Shown in pieces: positions 9,223 to 17,240 of a stretch of DNA of 64,000 nucleotides (positions within the stretch are counted from its first letter, which is position 1; the number at the start of each line of letters is the position of its first letter). The notes beneath the pieces are model-generated. The model was not told where the DNA came from, did not search any database, and was given only the letters and a program-made list of their open reading frames with translations. The translations under genes and the position numbers were made by a program. Source of the DNA: Lachnospiraceae bacterium C1.1 (GTDB lineage Bacteria; Bacillota; Clostridia; Lachnospirales; Lachnospiraceae); NCBI GenBank assembly GCA_030434875.1, contig JAUISW010000001.1:3111501-3175500 (forward strand), read 5' to 3'.

Positions 9223-10683
9223 TTAAAATGTGCCTTCCGTCAGGACATTGAGATAGGAAAGATCATCACTCTCCATTCCCTGCATCGAGCATCCCTTTTC
9301 TTTTGCAAATCTTATATATTCAATTATATCCTGCGTTATGACCTCTCCCGGCGCTAAAATCGGTATTCCCGGCGGATAACACATGACAGATTCACCGGCA
9401 ACGCGTCCTGCGCAGTCAGAAAGTGCAACCGGCTCTTTCCTTGCATAAAATGCCCTCTGAGGGCTTACCGCAACCTCCGGAGAAATGTATTCTGCCGTGA
9501 AGAACTGCTTCTCAGGCCTTGAATAGAGCCTTTCTATATCAGCTAAAGCTCCTACAAGCCTTTCTATATCCTGCAGCGAATCTCCGATGGAAATATATGC
9601 CAAAAGATTGGAAATATCTCCAAATTCCATCTGAATGTCATACTCATCTCTCAAAAGATCATACACCTCTATACCCGCAAGTCCGATCCTGTGGGTTAAA
9701 ACCACCAGCTTCGTAACGTCAAAATCAAATACGCTCGAACCGTTTATAAGCTCTTTTCCATAGGCATAATATCCGCCTATTTCATTGATCTCTTTTCTTG
9801 CATACTCTGCCATTTCAGCAACCTTTTCAAATGAGGTCTTTCCCCTGAGGGCAAGATTTCTCCTTGAAATATCAAGGCTTCCCATCAAAAGATATGATGC
9901 GCTGGTAGTCTGCGTCAGATTTACGATCTGGCTTACGTAACCGTGATCCATCTGCGGCCCTATCAGTAAAAGCGAGCTCTGAGTCAGACTTCCGCCGGAC
10001 TTGTGCATAGATATGGAAGCCATATCCGCTCCTGCCTCCATTGCGGCAACAGGAAGCTTATCACTAAAATAAAAGTGAGTTCCGTGGGCTTCATCTACTA
10101 AAGCGAGCATATTGTGCTCATGGGCAAGCCTTACGATAGTCCTCAAGTCCGAGCAGATCCCGTAATAAGTCGGATTGTTCACAAGGATCGCCTTTGCATC
10201 AGGATTTGCCTCCATGGCAGCCTTTACGTCCTCAGCTTCCATAGAAAGCGGTATTCCGAGCTCTTTATCTACCTTAGGATCAATATAAACAGGTGTTGCC
10301 CCGCAGAGGATCAGAGCGTTTATTGCGCTTTTATGCACATTTCTCGGTAAGATTATCTTGTCTCCTGCCTTGCAGGCTGAGAGCACCATTGCCTGGACTG
10401 CAGAGGTCGTTCCGCCTACCATAAAAAATGAATGGGCTGCACCAAAGGCATCGGCTGCAAGCTCTTCGGCATCCTTGATGACCGATACGGGATGACAGAG
10501 ATTATCCAGCGGTTTCATGGAATTTACATCTACGCCAACGCACTGTGATCCCAAAAATTTCACGAGTTCAGGGTTTCCCCTGCCTCTTTTATGCCCGGGC
10601 ACATCAAAGGGAACGACATGCTGCTTTCTGAAGCGCTCCACTGCTTCATATATCGGAGCCCGGTTTTGTTCTTTCAGATTCAT
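9223..10683 (-). CDS. speA: Arginine decarboxylase (fold-I PLP, Orn/Lys/Arg family)
   Basis: Protein of 486 residues, the short single-domain form common in Firmicutes. The PLP lysine is K228 in ISMHKSGGSLTQS; VDEAHGTHF precedes it and a C-terminal CYPPGIPILAPGE block is typical of the family. Family members act on Arg, Lys or Orn; the two agmatine-processing genes at the operon end favour arginine. First gene of the polyamine operon. The ribosome binding region is weak and the start lies only 29 bases after an intrinsic terminator, so expression probably depends on readthrough from the structured leader described separately. Confidence 0.9.
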   Translation of the reverse strand: MNLKEQNRAPIYEAVERFRKQHVVPFDVPGHKRGRGNPELVKFLGSQCVGVDVNSMKPLDNLCHPVSVIKDAEELAADAFGAAHSFFMVGGTTSAVQAMVLSACKAGDKIILPRNVHKSAINALILCGATPVYIDPKVDKELGIPLSMEAEDVKAAMEANPDAKAILVNNPTYYGICSDLRTIVRLAHEHNMLALVDEAHGTHFYFSDKLPVAAMEAGADMASISMHKSGGSLTQSSLLLIGPQMDHGYVSQIVNLTQTTSASYLLMGSLDISRRNLALRGKTSFEKVAEMAEYARKEINEIGGYYAYGKELINGSSVFDFDVTKLVVLTHRIGLAGIEVYDLLRDEYDIQMEFGDISNLLAYISIGDSLQDIERLVGALADIERLYSRPEKQFFTAEYISPEVAVSPQRAFYARKEPVALSDCAGRVAGESVMCYPPGIPILAPGEVITQDIIEYIRFAKEKGCSMQGMESDDLSYLNVLTEGTF

Positions 10684-10711
10684 TCTCTTATTCTCGCTTT
10701 ATCTTAAAATA

Positions 10712-10741
10712 CTAAAAAAGTGCTGCGAATACCGCAGCACT
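10712..10741 (-). terminator. Intrinsic terminator between leader RNA and speA
   Basis: On the minus strand: AGTGCTGCG, a 5-nt loop, CGCAGCACT, then a T-run (TTTTTAG). It is a textbook rho-independent terminator ending about 29 bases before the speA start codon. No room for a full promoter remains between the two, which suggests regulated readthrough. Confidence 0.85.
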
Positions 10742-11018
10742 AACTTGTAATCAATCATATCTTTATTATGTCGATAATTCTCATGAGCCTATCTGTGTAC
10801 AACAGACTGCCTATTGAACGTTTCACAAGTGGGTGTGCAGGTTCGCACGGGTTATGAAGTAACCAACTTATAAAATTGAGCTTTTAACTCGATCAATATG
10901 TGGCAAATTTACCACGTCGGCAGCGGCCAGCCCTGTCCGATGAGCTTTTCACAAAAACTAACTTTGCTAAGGCCTTGTGCACAGAAGTTAACCAATGAGA
11001 TAACTATCTGTTTACATC
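10742..11018 (-). ncRNA. Large structured leader or small RNA upstream of the polyamine operon
   Basis: About 280-nt RNA read on the minus strand between a good promoter and a terminator. Long-range closing stems: 10995-11008 pairs with 10773-10784 (GATAGTTATCTCAT with ATGAGAATTATC), then CTGTGCACAA pairs with TTGTACACAG. Enclosed hairpins include TCGG..CCGA, GTGGTAAATTTGCCAC, GAGTTAAAAGCTC, GGTTACTTCATAACC and GTGCGAACCTGCAC. No open reading frame fits. It is not tmRNA, RNase P or SRP RNA by their conserved cores. It could be an independent small RNA (for example of the raiA class) or a cis-acting riboswitch for speA; the family is not recognised. Confidence 0.7.
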
Positions 11019-11024
11019 TCTGTC

Positions 11025-11052
11025 ATTCTAACAAAAATTGAAAAAAAGTCAA
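11025..11052 (-). promoter_or_regulatory. Promoter of the structured leader RNA / polyamine operon
   Basis: Minus strand TTGACT (11052-11047), a 16-base spacer, TAGAAT (11030-11025); start of transcription expected near 11018. It is the only clear sigma-A promoter upstream of speA. Confidence 0.75.
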
Positions 11053-11122
11053 TGGATTTAGGAAAAAGAAAGGGGAAAAAGCGATTTTTCTTATTTAAAT
11101 TTTCAATATATTTTTATTTTGC

Positions 11123-11151
11123 TTGCAATATTGACTAATTATCTATACAAT
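11123..11151 (+). promoter_or_regulatory. Promoter of the secreted protein gene
   Basis: TTGCAA (11123-11128), 17-base spacer, TACAAT (11146-11151), about 100 bases before the likely start at 11252. Confidence 0.55.
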
Positions 11152-11251
11152 ATTACTGTTAGTTTATGATAAAACAAAAATTGTATTATCAGTTTTTATG
11201 GTTGATACCTCTGATAGGTATAACCAGGCATTTAAGTTAGAGAGTATTATA

Positions 11252-12316
11252 ATGAAAAAAAGATTTGTCGCCGCTGCTGCAGTAGTAGTCCTTACCGCTG
11301 CAACGAGCATTTACATGGTTCACTCGGCTTCCGATGACCACAGCGTTTTCGCTGATATACTTCATGAAGGAAGCGAAATTTTTTCCACAGAGGTTGAAGA
11401 CACAACTGAAAATGAAGAGCTTGCGATCAGCTCAGAATCTGACGAGATCGTCATTCCGGATGATGCAGCAAGATATGGTTCAATAAATATCAACAATTCA
11501 TCTTCATCAGCCATAAGTGCTCACGATGCGGATGGTCAGTCCTACACAATTGACTCTTCAGAGGAGGTTAATTACAGCGATCCTCTTATTTTAGACAATC
11601 TCGGAGAATCAAGCGATTTCGAGGTCTCCGGCAGCAATTTTTACTACGGGATAAAGGGTGATTCTATCGATTCCGTAACAGTAAATCCCCAGGACGGAAT
11701 AACAGTTTCCGGTAATGACTATAATTACGACCTCAGCTTTCAAATGGGAGCCGAGGGCAATAAGGTCAGTTTCTCGGGAGCAGGAAACGGAGAATTAAAT
11801 ATTGCCCGTGACAATTCCCAGCTCCTTGTAAACTCTAAATTTGTTTTCGGAGATATGGTCGTTAATTCAAACGGCAAGGAATACCATTACCAGCTCAATG
11901 CAATGAGCTGCATCATTAAAGCCGACGGAACAGTCCTTCACAAAGATGGCACTGAGGTTTCAACTTCATCTGATTCCGTTGCTGCAGTTGATAAGGCTGC
12001 ACTTGCAGAAAACGTATTCCATACCATTGAGCCGGCACTTTTAGTAAAAGGAAGCAGCTCCACAATATCAAGAGCTGCAGAGCTTATAAATGATTATGTC
12101 TATGACAACGAGTCACAGGCGGCAGCTTTTGCAAACGATACAGCTATCAGTGAATATTATGAATACTTCGGAGAGAACGGAGTCCTTTCATTTACAATTA
12201 CAATATTTGCAAACGGACACCACGCAAGGATAGCCACTTCTGACGGTGAAGTTCATGACTACATCTACGAAGCTCAGGAAGGCGCTCACTGTTATCCGGT
12301 ATTTTCTTTTGGCTGA
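11252..12316 (+). CDS. Secreted protein of unknown function
   Basis: 354 residues from the ATG at 11252, which begins MKKRFVAAAAVVVLTAAT and gives a good signal peptide; an upstream ATG at 11198 would bury this signal behind 18 residues. After the signal the protein is acidic and Ser/Asp/Glu-rich (residues about 25-110), then a beta-rich region with repeated SxxSG-type turns and a C-terminal part containing several aromatic residues. No known domain is recognised. It probably acts outside the cell or at the surface. It is a single gene with its own promoter, divergent from the polyamine leader. Confidence 0.75.
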   Translation: MKKRFVAAAAVVVLTAATSIYMVHSASDDHSVFADILHEGSEIFSTEVEDTTENEELAISSESDEIVIPDDAARYGSININNSSSSAISAHDADGQSYTIDSSEEVNYSDPLILDNLGESSDFEVSGSNFYYGIKGDSIDSVTVNPQDGITVSGNDYNYDLSFQMGAEGNKVSFSGAGNGELNIARDNSQLLVNSKFVFGDMVVNSNGKEYHYQLNAMSCIIKADGTVLHKDGTEVSTSSDSVAAVDKAALAENVFHTIEPALLVKGSSSTISRAAELINDYVYDNESQAAAFANDTAISEYYEYFGENGVLSFTITIFANGHHARIATSDGEVHDYIYEAQEGAHCYPVFSFG

Positions 12317-12409
12317 TATTTTGTTTTTCAACAAGTTTAATATATCTGATCTTTTTTAATTTCTCTTAACTCTCAACAAGTTGTTGAAATTACAGCATCA
12401 GAAAGAAAC

Positions 12410-12445
12410 GGCAGGCTAAAGCATTCAAAATGCTTAACCTGCCGG
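12410..12445 (-). terminator. Terminator of the truncated SCP-2 gene
   Basis: CGGCAGG-TAAAGCATT arms and their complement around a short AAAA-type loop. On the minus strand it follows the SCP-2 stop codon by about 20 bases. Confidence 0.6.
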
Positions 12446-12463
12446 ATTTATTTTAAATCAAAA

Positions 12464-12684
12464 TTATTTTTTTCTCTTGAGAATCTTTGAAAATTCCACA
12501 GCTTTTCCGATATCTCCGTCTATCTTGAGTCTTCCTGTTGAAAATGCCAGCACAGAGTCAAGCTTTCCATCGATCATTTTGTTGTAATCCTCGAGGCTCA
12601 TCGTGATCGCGCAGCTCCTGTCGTTATACTCATAGGGCTCCACATTGATCTTGTGATCCTTGACCGTTACTGAAAACTTATAAA
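12464..12684 (-). pseudogene. SCP-2 sterol-transfer domain protein, 5' end lost
   Basis: Minus-strand frame ends with KAVEFSKILKRKK and a TAA at 12464-12466. It reads back through LDSVLAFSTGRLKIDGDIG and VEPYEYNDRSCAITMSLED, the C-terminal two thirds of an SCP-2 domain (usually about 100-110 residues). About 70 residues remain; the frame runs into the end of an IS607 element near 12685. The missing N-terminal part is not found on the far side of the transposon, so sequence was lost there as well. Confidence 0.75.
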
Positions 12685-12694
12685 AAGTTATAAA

Positions 12695-12884
12695 CTTTTA
12701 TGTTTCATTCCTACTTCATTGTGTCTGCTTTTGTGGTATTGTTACACACTACTTACATTTGATGTGACACTACCCTTTCGGGTATAACTTCGACAACGTA
12801 AATCATAGATTTACTGTCTCAGTTATCCGTAGGCGTAAATTCCGAATTAACGCATCCGTACACATTTACATCCACGTTTAAGTG
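12695..12884 (-). ncRNA. Predicted TnpB omega RNA (reRNA)
   Basis: Non-coding stretch from the tnpB stop to the transposon end on the minus strand, containing GC-rich hairpin segments such as GGAATTTACGCC and the CCCGAAAGGG stem. In IS605/IS607 elements the guide RNA of TnpB comes from exactly this 3' region and reads into the flanking DNA, here the SCP-2 remnant. Position and structure support it; exact boundaries are inferred. Confidence 0.55.
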
Positions 12885-14120
12885 TTAAGATGCAAATTGT
12901 TCTCCATAAGCTTTTAGATTCAATGCAGCCTGAAAATCCCTGTCAATAGCATTCCCACATCTGCATTTATAAATCCTGTCAGATAATTTCAGGTCTTTTT
13001 TGATGTTTCCACAACAGCTACAAAGTTTTGAGGATGGATAAAATCTATCAGCTACAATAAGTTGAATGCCCTTATCATTACATTTATATTCAAGCTGCTT
13101 TCTAAATTCAAAAAACCCCTGATTTTGAACTGCTTTGGATAAGTGTCTGTTCTTCATCATTCCACTAACATTCAGATCCTCGATACAGATAAATCTTGGT
13201 TTTCGATTTACTATCTCAGATGTGGTCTGATTCAGATAGTTCTTACGGATATTTGTTAATCTGTGATTTACTTTGAGTAAAAGTTTTTCATTTTTAACTA
13301 TATTATTCGTTTTGCAGTATTTTCCTTTCTTTTTATTCTTGTTACTAAGTTTCACAAATCCATTTTTTATATTTCTCTCATTGTTTTTATTTATAGTATC
13401 TTTGTTATTCATAAGATACTTACGAGACACGCTCCTCTGTAATCTGCGTTTGCGTCTCTCCAATTTTCTGACTTTAGCAGATTTGTTGATGTTCTTATAC
13501 TTGTTAGTATCAGAACATATCGCTAAATCTTTAATTCCTAAGTCTATACCGATTCCATCATCAGATAACTTTTCCTTGCAATCTGGCAATTCCACACATA
13601 CACTGATCCACCAGTTCAACCCATCAAAGGATATTCTTGGGTTCATATACTTTGTATCTGTTGGAATACGCCCATGCTCTGCAATCCTCACCCAATTAAG
13701 TTTTTGCTTGTTGGCTTTTTTACTTGAAGAAAAGCCTTCAAACTTGACATGGGTTTCGCTGAACTTAATCTTAATGCTGTCCTGATAGAATTTAGGCATG
13801 GATCTCTTTTTGGACTTAAACCTTGGAAATTCCTGTAAGCCTTTGAAAAAGTTCTTGTACGCAGTACAGGCATCTTTAATAGCCTGTTTGGTTACATTGT
13901 TTGATATTTTAAGCAACCATGCATATTCATCAGAATTTCTGAGTCTTGTAAATTCTTTCCTAAGCTCCGAATCTGATATAAACTTGCCACCTTTTTCGTA
14001 GTTGTCTCTTTCCCTGGCTAAAGCCCAATTATAAGCAAACCTTGCAGCACCAGCATACTGAAACATCTTAGTGTTTTGCACGTTGTTTGGTACGAGCATT
14101 ACTTTTATGGCTTTTACCAT
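12885..14120 (-). CDS. tnpB: TnpB RNA-guided endonuclease of IS607
   Basis: 411 residues, a full-length TnpB. N-terminal HTH/beta-barrel region, then a RuvC-like nuclease with all acidic residues: D193 (GIDLGIKDLA), E314 (CIEDLNV) and D393/D395 (IDRDFQAALNL). A four-Cys zinc ribbon (CSCC.. CRCG) at 367-389 sits between the second and third motifs. TnpB cuts DNA matching its omega RNA guide and helps retain the transposon. It overlaps the end of tnpA by 53 bases in another frame. Nothing suggests inactivation. Confidence 0.92.
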   Translation of the reverse strand: MVKAIKVMLVPNNVQNTKMFQYAGAARFAYNWALARERDNYEKGGKFISDSELRKEFTRLRNSDEYAWLLKISNNVTKQAIKDACTAYKNFFKGLQEFPRFKSKKRSMPKFYQDSIKIKFSETHVKFEGFSSSKKANKQKLNWVRIAEHGRIPTDTKYMNPRISFDGLNWWISVCVELPDCKEKLSDDGIGIDLGIKDLAICSDTNKYKNINKSAKVRKLERRKRRLQRSVSRKYLMNNKDTINKNNERNIKNGFVKLSNKNKKKGKYCKTNNIVKNEKLLLKVNHRLTNIRKNYLNQTTSEIVNRKPRFICIEDLNVSGMMKNRHLSKAVQNQGFFEFRKQLEYKCNDKGIQLIVADRFYPSSKLCSCCGNIKKDLKLSDRIYKCRCGNAIDRDFQAALNLKAYGEQFAS

Positions 14121-14730
14121 TTGTTTCTTCCTCCTGTATCAGTTCTTCAACAAGTTTCTTAGCTTTATTAGCCCGCTTACCCTGTAATTTGCAACTGAAC
14201 ACCGTGATTATTTGTACTAAATCCTCAACAAGCTCCTGCTGTTCAGATTTTTCAGTATTATCAATTATCTCAATGTCACAGTTATAAAGCGAAGCCATAT
14301 ATTCCACTAACTCAAAACCAAATCGTAAAAGCCTGTCTTTATCCAAAACGACAACCTTTTCAACCTGATTCTGAGAAATCCGTTTAATCAGCTCCTGAAG
14401 TCCTTTTTTCTTGTAATTAATACCGGAACCAATATCACTTATTATCTCAAATGGTTGCCCTTTTGCTATGAGATATGTTTTTACATTATCAATCTGCCGT
14501 TCCAAATCATCTTTCTGCTTATTACTTGAAACACGACAATATCCTATTGTAATGCGTTTTTTGGATTTTACATTCATTACTTGGTTAAGTTGTTCATCGG
14601 AATAATATCTGTATCCACTTGTTGTAGTATGATGTGGATGAAGTTTTCCATTGGCATCCCAATTGCGTAATGTCTGTGCAGATACGCCTAATATTTTCGA
14701 AAATTCATGTATAGAATAATATCTACTCAA
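14068..14730 (-). CDS. tnpA: IS607 serine recombinase with MerR-like HTH
   Basis: About 220 residues from a TTG at 14730, chosen because AAAGGAG lies 8 bases upstream; a longer frame reaches 14784 but has no such site. N-terminal MerR-type HTH (YYSIHEFSKILGVSAQTLRNWD) is followed by a resolvase catalytic domain: GYCRVSSNKQKDDLERQ with the nucleophilic Ser, and the VVLDKDRLLRFGFE block. It catalyses transposition of the element through a circular intermediate. The reversed order of HTH before catalytic domain is typical of IS607. Confidence 0.9.
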   Translation of the reverse strand: MSRYYSIHEFSKILGVSAQTLRNWDANGKLHPHHTTTSGYRYYSDEQLNQVMNVKSKKRITIGYCRVSSNKQKDDLERQIDNVKTYLIAKGQPFEIISDIGSGINYKKKGLQELIKRISQNQVEKVVVLDKDRLLRFGFELVEYMASLYNCDIEIIDNTEKSEQQELVEDLVQIITVFSCKLQGKRANKAKKLVEELIQEEETNGKSHKSNARTKQRAKH

Positions 14731-14920
14731 AGTATCAACTCCTTTCAATATTATCCTATACCAATAACTTATAAAACGCAACATTTATTTACATAGTTTT
14801 ATAAGTTTAACTCAACAGTTGTCACCCCTTTTTTAATATTATTAGGCGTTTGCGAAACGCCTACAATTATATTTGTTAAGGAGGGAAGATTTATAAAAGT
14901 TCTAACAAGAAAATGAAAAA

Positions 14921-14964
14921 TGGATTGAGTCGCGCAGTCCAATTGGTCCTTGTGACTCAATCCA
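14921..14964 (-). terminator. Terminator at the end of the CRISPR transcript
   Basis: Perfect TGGATTGAGTC / GACTCAATCCA stem; read on the minus strand it is followed by TTTTTCATTTTC. It lies about 150 bases past the last CRISPR repeat in the direction of array transcription. A second palindrome (TCAAGAAG/CTTCTTGA) is at 14966-14982. Confidence 0.6.
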
Positions 14965-15114
14965 TTCAAGAAGTCTTCTTGACTTTATAATATCAAATTC
15001 AAGAGAAAAGTCAAGAAAACACTATTTTCATAAAAATTAATTTTGTATGAATTGGAGAATTACATGGAGCTAAAGGAACTAACAGAAAGAACCCTATCAC
15101 TATTTGGTGCTTCT

Positions 15115-15347
15115 GTTTAAGAACCATATGAACTTACAAGGCTCTCAAACCTCACCCTTACGCTCATAAAGCTTGATGGGTTTAAGAACCATATGAACTT
15201 ACAAGGCTCTCAAACGTCAAATTCTTCGGATAATGGCTCTATCAAGTTTAAGAACCATATGAACTTACAAGGCTCTCAAACGGAAGTTGCGTTTTCACTG
15301 TTTCCTAAAGCGTTTAAGAACCATATGAACTTACAAGGCTCTCAAAC
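15115..15347 (-). CRISPR. Type II-A CRISPR array, 4 repeats and 3 spacers
   Basis: Four identical 36-bp repeats at 15115-15150, 15180-15215, 15246-15281 and 15312-15347, with spacers of 29, 30 and 30 bp. In transcript orientation (minus strand) the repeat starts GTTTGAGAGCCTTG and ends TTCTTAAAC. The start matches the GTTTNAGAGC form of type II repeats, and GCCTTGTAAGTTC is complementary to the tracrRNA. The leader end is therefore at 15348 next to csn2, and the 15282-15311 spacer is the newest. No spacer matches were noticed in this window. Identical repeats even at the distal end suggest a young or recently trimmed array. Confidence 0.97.
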
Positions 15348-15395
15348 CTCAAATTAGTTTTCACCGAGCCATAACGTCAGGAAAGACGCAGTAAG
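15348..15395 (-). promoter_or_regulatory. Short CRISPR leader between csn2 and array
   Basis: Only 48 bases separate the csn2 stop from the first repeat. Type II-A adaptation recognises leader bases next to the repeat, so this segment is the predicted leader; no separate strong promoter is seen, and array transcription may continue from the cas operon. Confidence 0.5.
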
Positions 15396-16067
15396 TTATA
15401 ATTTAATTATACATTTATCTTTATCAATTATAAAGCTATGTTCACCTTCCAGATAAGATCTTTCTACTGATTCAATTATAACTAATATAACCCCGATATA
15501 CCTCGCCTCTTTATATATCAACATCATATCAGTATCTGAAATGAATGCTCTGATACCAACCAGAAAAAATACACTTACTCCACATAATGATGACATTAGC
15601 TTCATGTACTCTACAATTCTCTCAACAACAGTATTATCCCCCTGATCAATTTTTAGATCAAGCATTTTAGACAATGTATTCATGTCAAGGTCAGTACTAT
15701 ATATCGTACTGTATGGGACATGTTCAATAACCTTCTCCAAAAAAGAATATAATCCAGCTCTTGCAACAAGAAAATCTTTGTAAAACTGTTCCTCTACTAT
15801 GTCATGTATAAGTTGATATAATTTTCCCTTTATCCTCTTAGAATTATAATCAATGCTCCATGGATCCAATATAAGCTCACATCTCTTAGAAAATTTAATT
15901 TCCTTATCTCCATCATATAAACAAAATTCACCCACATCTTTTTCTATGAGATTTTTTATATCAGACACATAGTCTGCCATAACTTCCGTATTCTCTATTA
16001 TGAGAGATGTAGTTTCTTGCTCCGTTATCTCTATATATAACCCTGTAGGGTAGTGGGATAAGGTCAT
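15396..16067 (-). CDS. csn2: CRISPR adaptation protein Csn2
   Basis: 223 residues, the Csn2 length. Contains LILDPWSIDYNSKRIKGKLYQL, very like the LDFNPWSLDFNSKKI block of streptococcal Csn2. Csn2 forms a ring on DNA ends and works with Cas1, Cas2 and Cas9 in spacer capture. Its start overlaps the cas2 stop by 4 bases, so the operon is translationally coupled. Its presence makes the locus subtype II-A. Confidence 0.9.
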   Translation of the reverse strand: MTLSHYPTGLYIEITEQETTSLIIENTEVMADYVSDIKNLIEKDVGEFCLYDGDKEIKFSKRCELILDPWSIDYNSKRIKGKLYQLIHDIVEEQFYKDFLVARAGLYSFLEKVIEHVPYSTIYSTDLDMNTLSKMLDLKIDQGDNTVVERIVEYMKLMSSLCGVSVFFLVGIRAFISDTDMMLIYKEARYIGVILVIIESVERSYLEGEHSFIIDKDKCIIKL

Positions 16068-16384
16068 AAAATCACCATTCTTTCATCTGTATTAAGAACA
16101 TCAGATATACTCTCTCCAACAATATATTCCATTTTTGAGTATTGCTTTTCCGTCACCTTAAGAACCTGTACCAAACCGGCAGATGGTTTGTTTTTCTTGA
16201 TATTGTCAACAATAGAATCTGCCATTGTGCTATTCTGAGCAATCTTACAATATATTGACTCCTGTAGCATAAGAAATCCGGATTTAATTAAAAATTTTCT
16301 AAATAAAAAATACTCTCTCCTTCCAGCTGCAGTTGTAACAGGCAGATCAAACATAACTAGAATTCTCATATATCTATAACTCAT
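16064..16384 (-). CDS. cas2: CRISPR-associated endonuclease Cas2
   Basis: 106 residues. The N-terminal MRILVMFDLPV strand carries the conserved Asp of the Cas2 ferredoxin fold; REYFLFRKFLIKSGF follows as in other type II Cas2. It forms the integration complex with Cas1. It overlaps cas1 by 11 bases and csn2 by 4. Confidence 0.93.
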   Translation of the reverse strand: MSYRYMRILVMFDLPVTTAAGRREYFLFRKFLIKSGFLMLQESIYCKIAQNSTMADSIVDNIKKNKPSAGLVQVLKVTEKQYSKMEYIVGESISDVLNTDERMVIL

Positions 16385-17240
16385 AAAATTTCATCTGTGA
16401 AACATCTTTTTCTTCTAGTGCATCAAAAACACTTCTTGTATAAATTTTAATCGCATTAGATACATATTCTTCTTTTCCATTAATTTTAACGTATTGATTC
16501 AGAATATTAACAAGCTGATGCTTCTCCTCTTTTTCAAAAATTTTCGGTTTCATTGCTAATACAGTATTATCTACAAGCATCCTGAATGGTTCCATGAGAT
16601 CTGATGCCAGATTAAATTGATTAAACATATTATCATGAAAAAGACCAATTTGTGTTATATATCCATTCAATGATATCTCCCTTGTAAATGAAGACAAAAT
16701 AATACTATAGCCATAATTCAGTGAAGCATTAATAACATTATCCTCGCTCCTGCTGAAATCTTTGCCAAAAAGTGCATTGAAATACACTTTTGCAGCATGA
16801 CCTTCACGATTTGTGCTGTCTCCAAATTCAAGCTCATTAATATAATTTTTAAGCATGTCTGATTCCGGACGATTATATATTTCAAGCAAATACATCTGAT
16901 TTCGAATTTTTTCCGAAACTATTTCTGTCCATACAGCTGTTTTTATATCCTTATCCCATGCTATTTGATTTCTGACTTTTCTGGATGTATCATGCGCGCC
17001 ATAATATGGAATTAGCTCAGAACTTGGATTTCTTTTTTCATCGCAAAAAATAACCTTTATTTTATGCTTTACGAGTTCCGCTAAAAGAGCAGTTGTTAAC
17101 GATACAGCAGTAGACTCTATCAATACTGTATGTATCTCAGAAATATGAATTTTAGTAGAATTATCCTTTCGTACGACCATATAGCCAAGCTGGTAATCCA
17201 GCTTGGCACTGCTTGAAATAATTACTGTTCTCCAACTCAT
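16374..17240 (-). CDS. cas1: CRISPR-associated integrase Cas1
   Basis: 288 residues, standard for type II. Metal-binding catalytic residues are visible as E146 (NREGHAAK), H202 (IGLFHDN) and E217 (LASDLMEPFR). It inserts new spacers at the leader-repeat junction with Cas2. Overlaps the cas9 stop by 4 bases. Confidence 0.95.
   Translation of the reverse strand: MSWRTVIISSSAKLDYQLGYMVVRKDNSTKIHISEIHTVLIESTAVSLTTALLAELVKHKIKVIFCDEKRNPSSELIPYYGAHDTSRKVRNQIAWDKDIKTAVWTEIVSEKIRNQMYLLEIYNRPESDMLKNYINELEFGDSTNREGHAAKVYFNALFGKDFSRSEDNVINASLNYGYSIILSSFTREISLNGYITQIGLFHDNMFNQFNLASDLMEPFRMLVDNTVLAMKPKIFEKEEKHQLVNILNQYVKINGKEEYVSNAIKIYTRSVFDALEEKDVSQMKFYEL

Larger units (their letters stand above)
12690..14815 (-). 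mobile_element. IS607-family transposon
   Basis: About 2.1 kb carrying a MerR-HTH serine recombinase (tnpA) and tnpB, both on the minus strand. As in other IS607 members there are no clear terminal inverted repeats, so the ends are approximate; related AACTTATAAAA sequences occur near both ends (about 12680 and 14775). The left end interrupts the SCP-2 gene. Confidence 0.75.

Noticed and set aside
10742..11018. 6S RNA, RNase P RNA, tmRNA or SRP RNA
   Set aside because: None of the conserved cores of RNase P, tmRNA or SRP RNA is visible, and the multi-hairpin interior does not look like the single long rod of 6S RNA.
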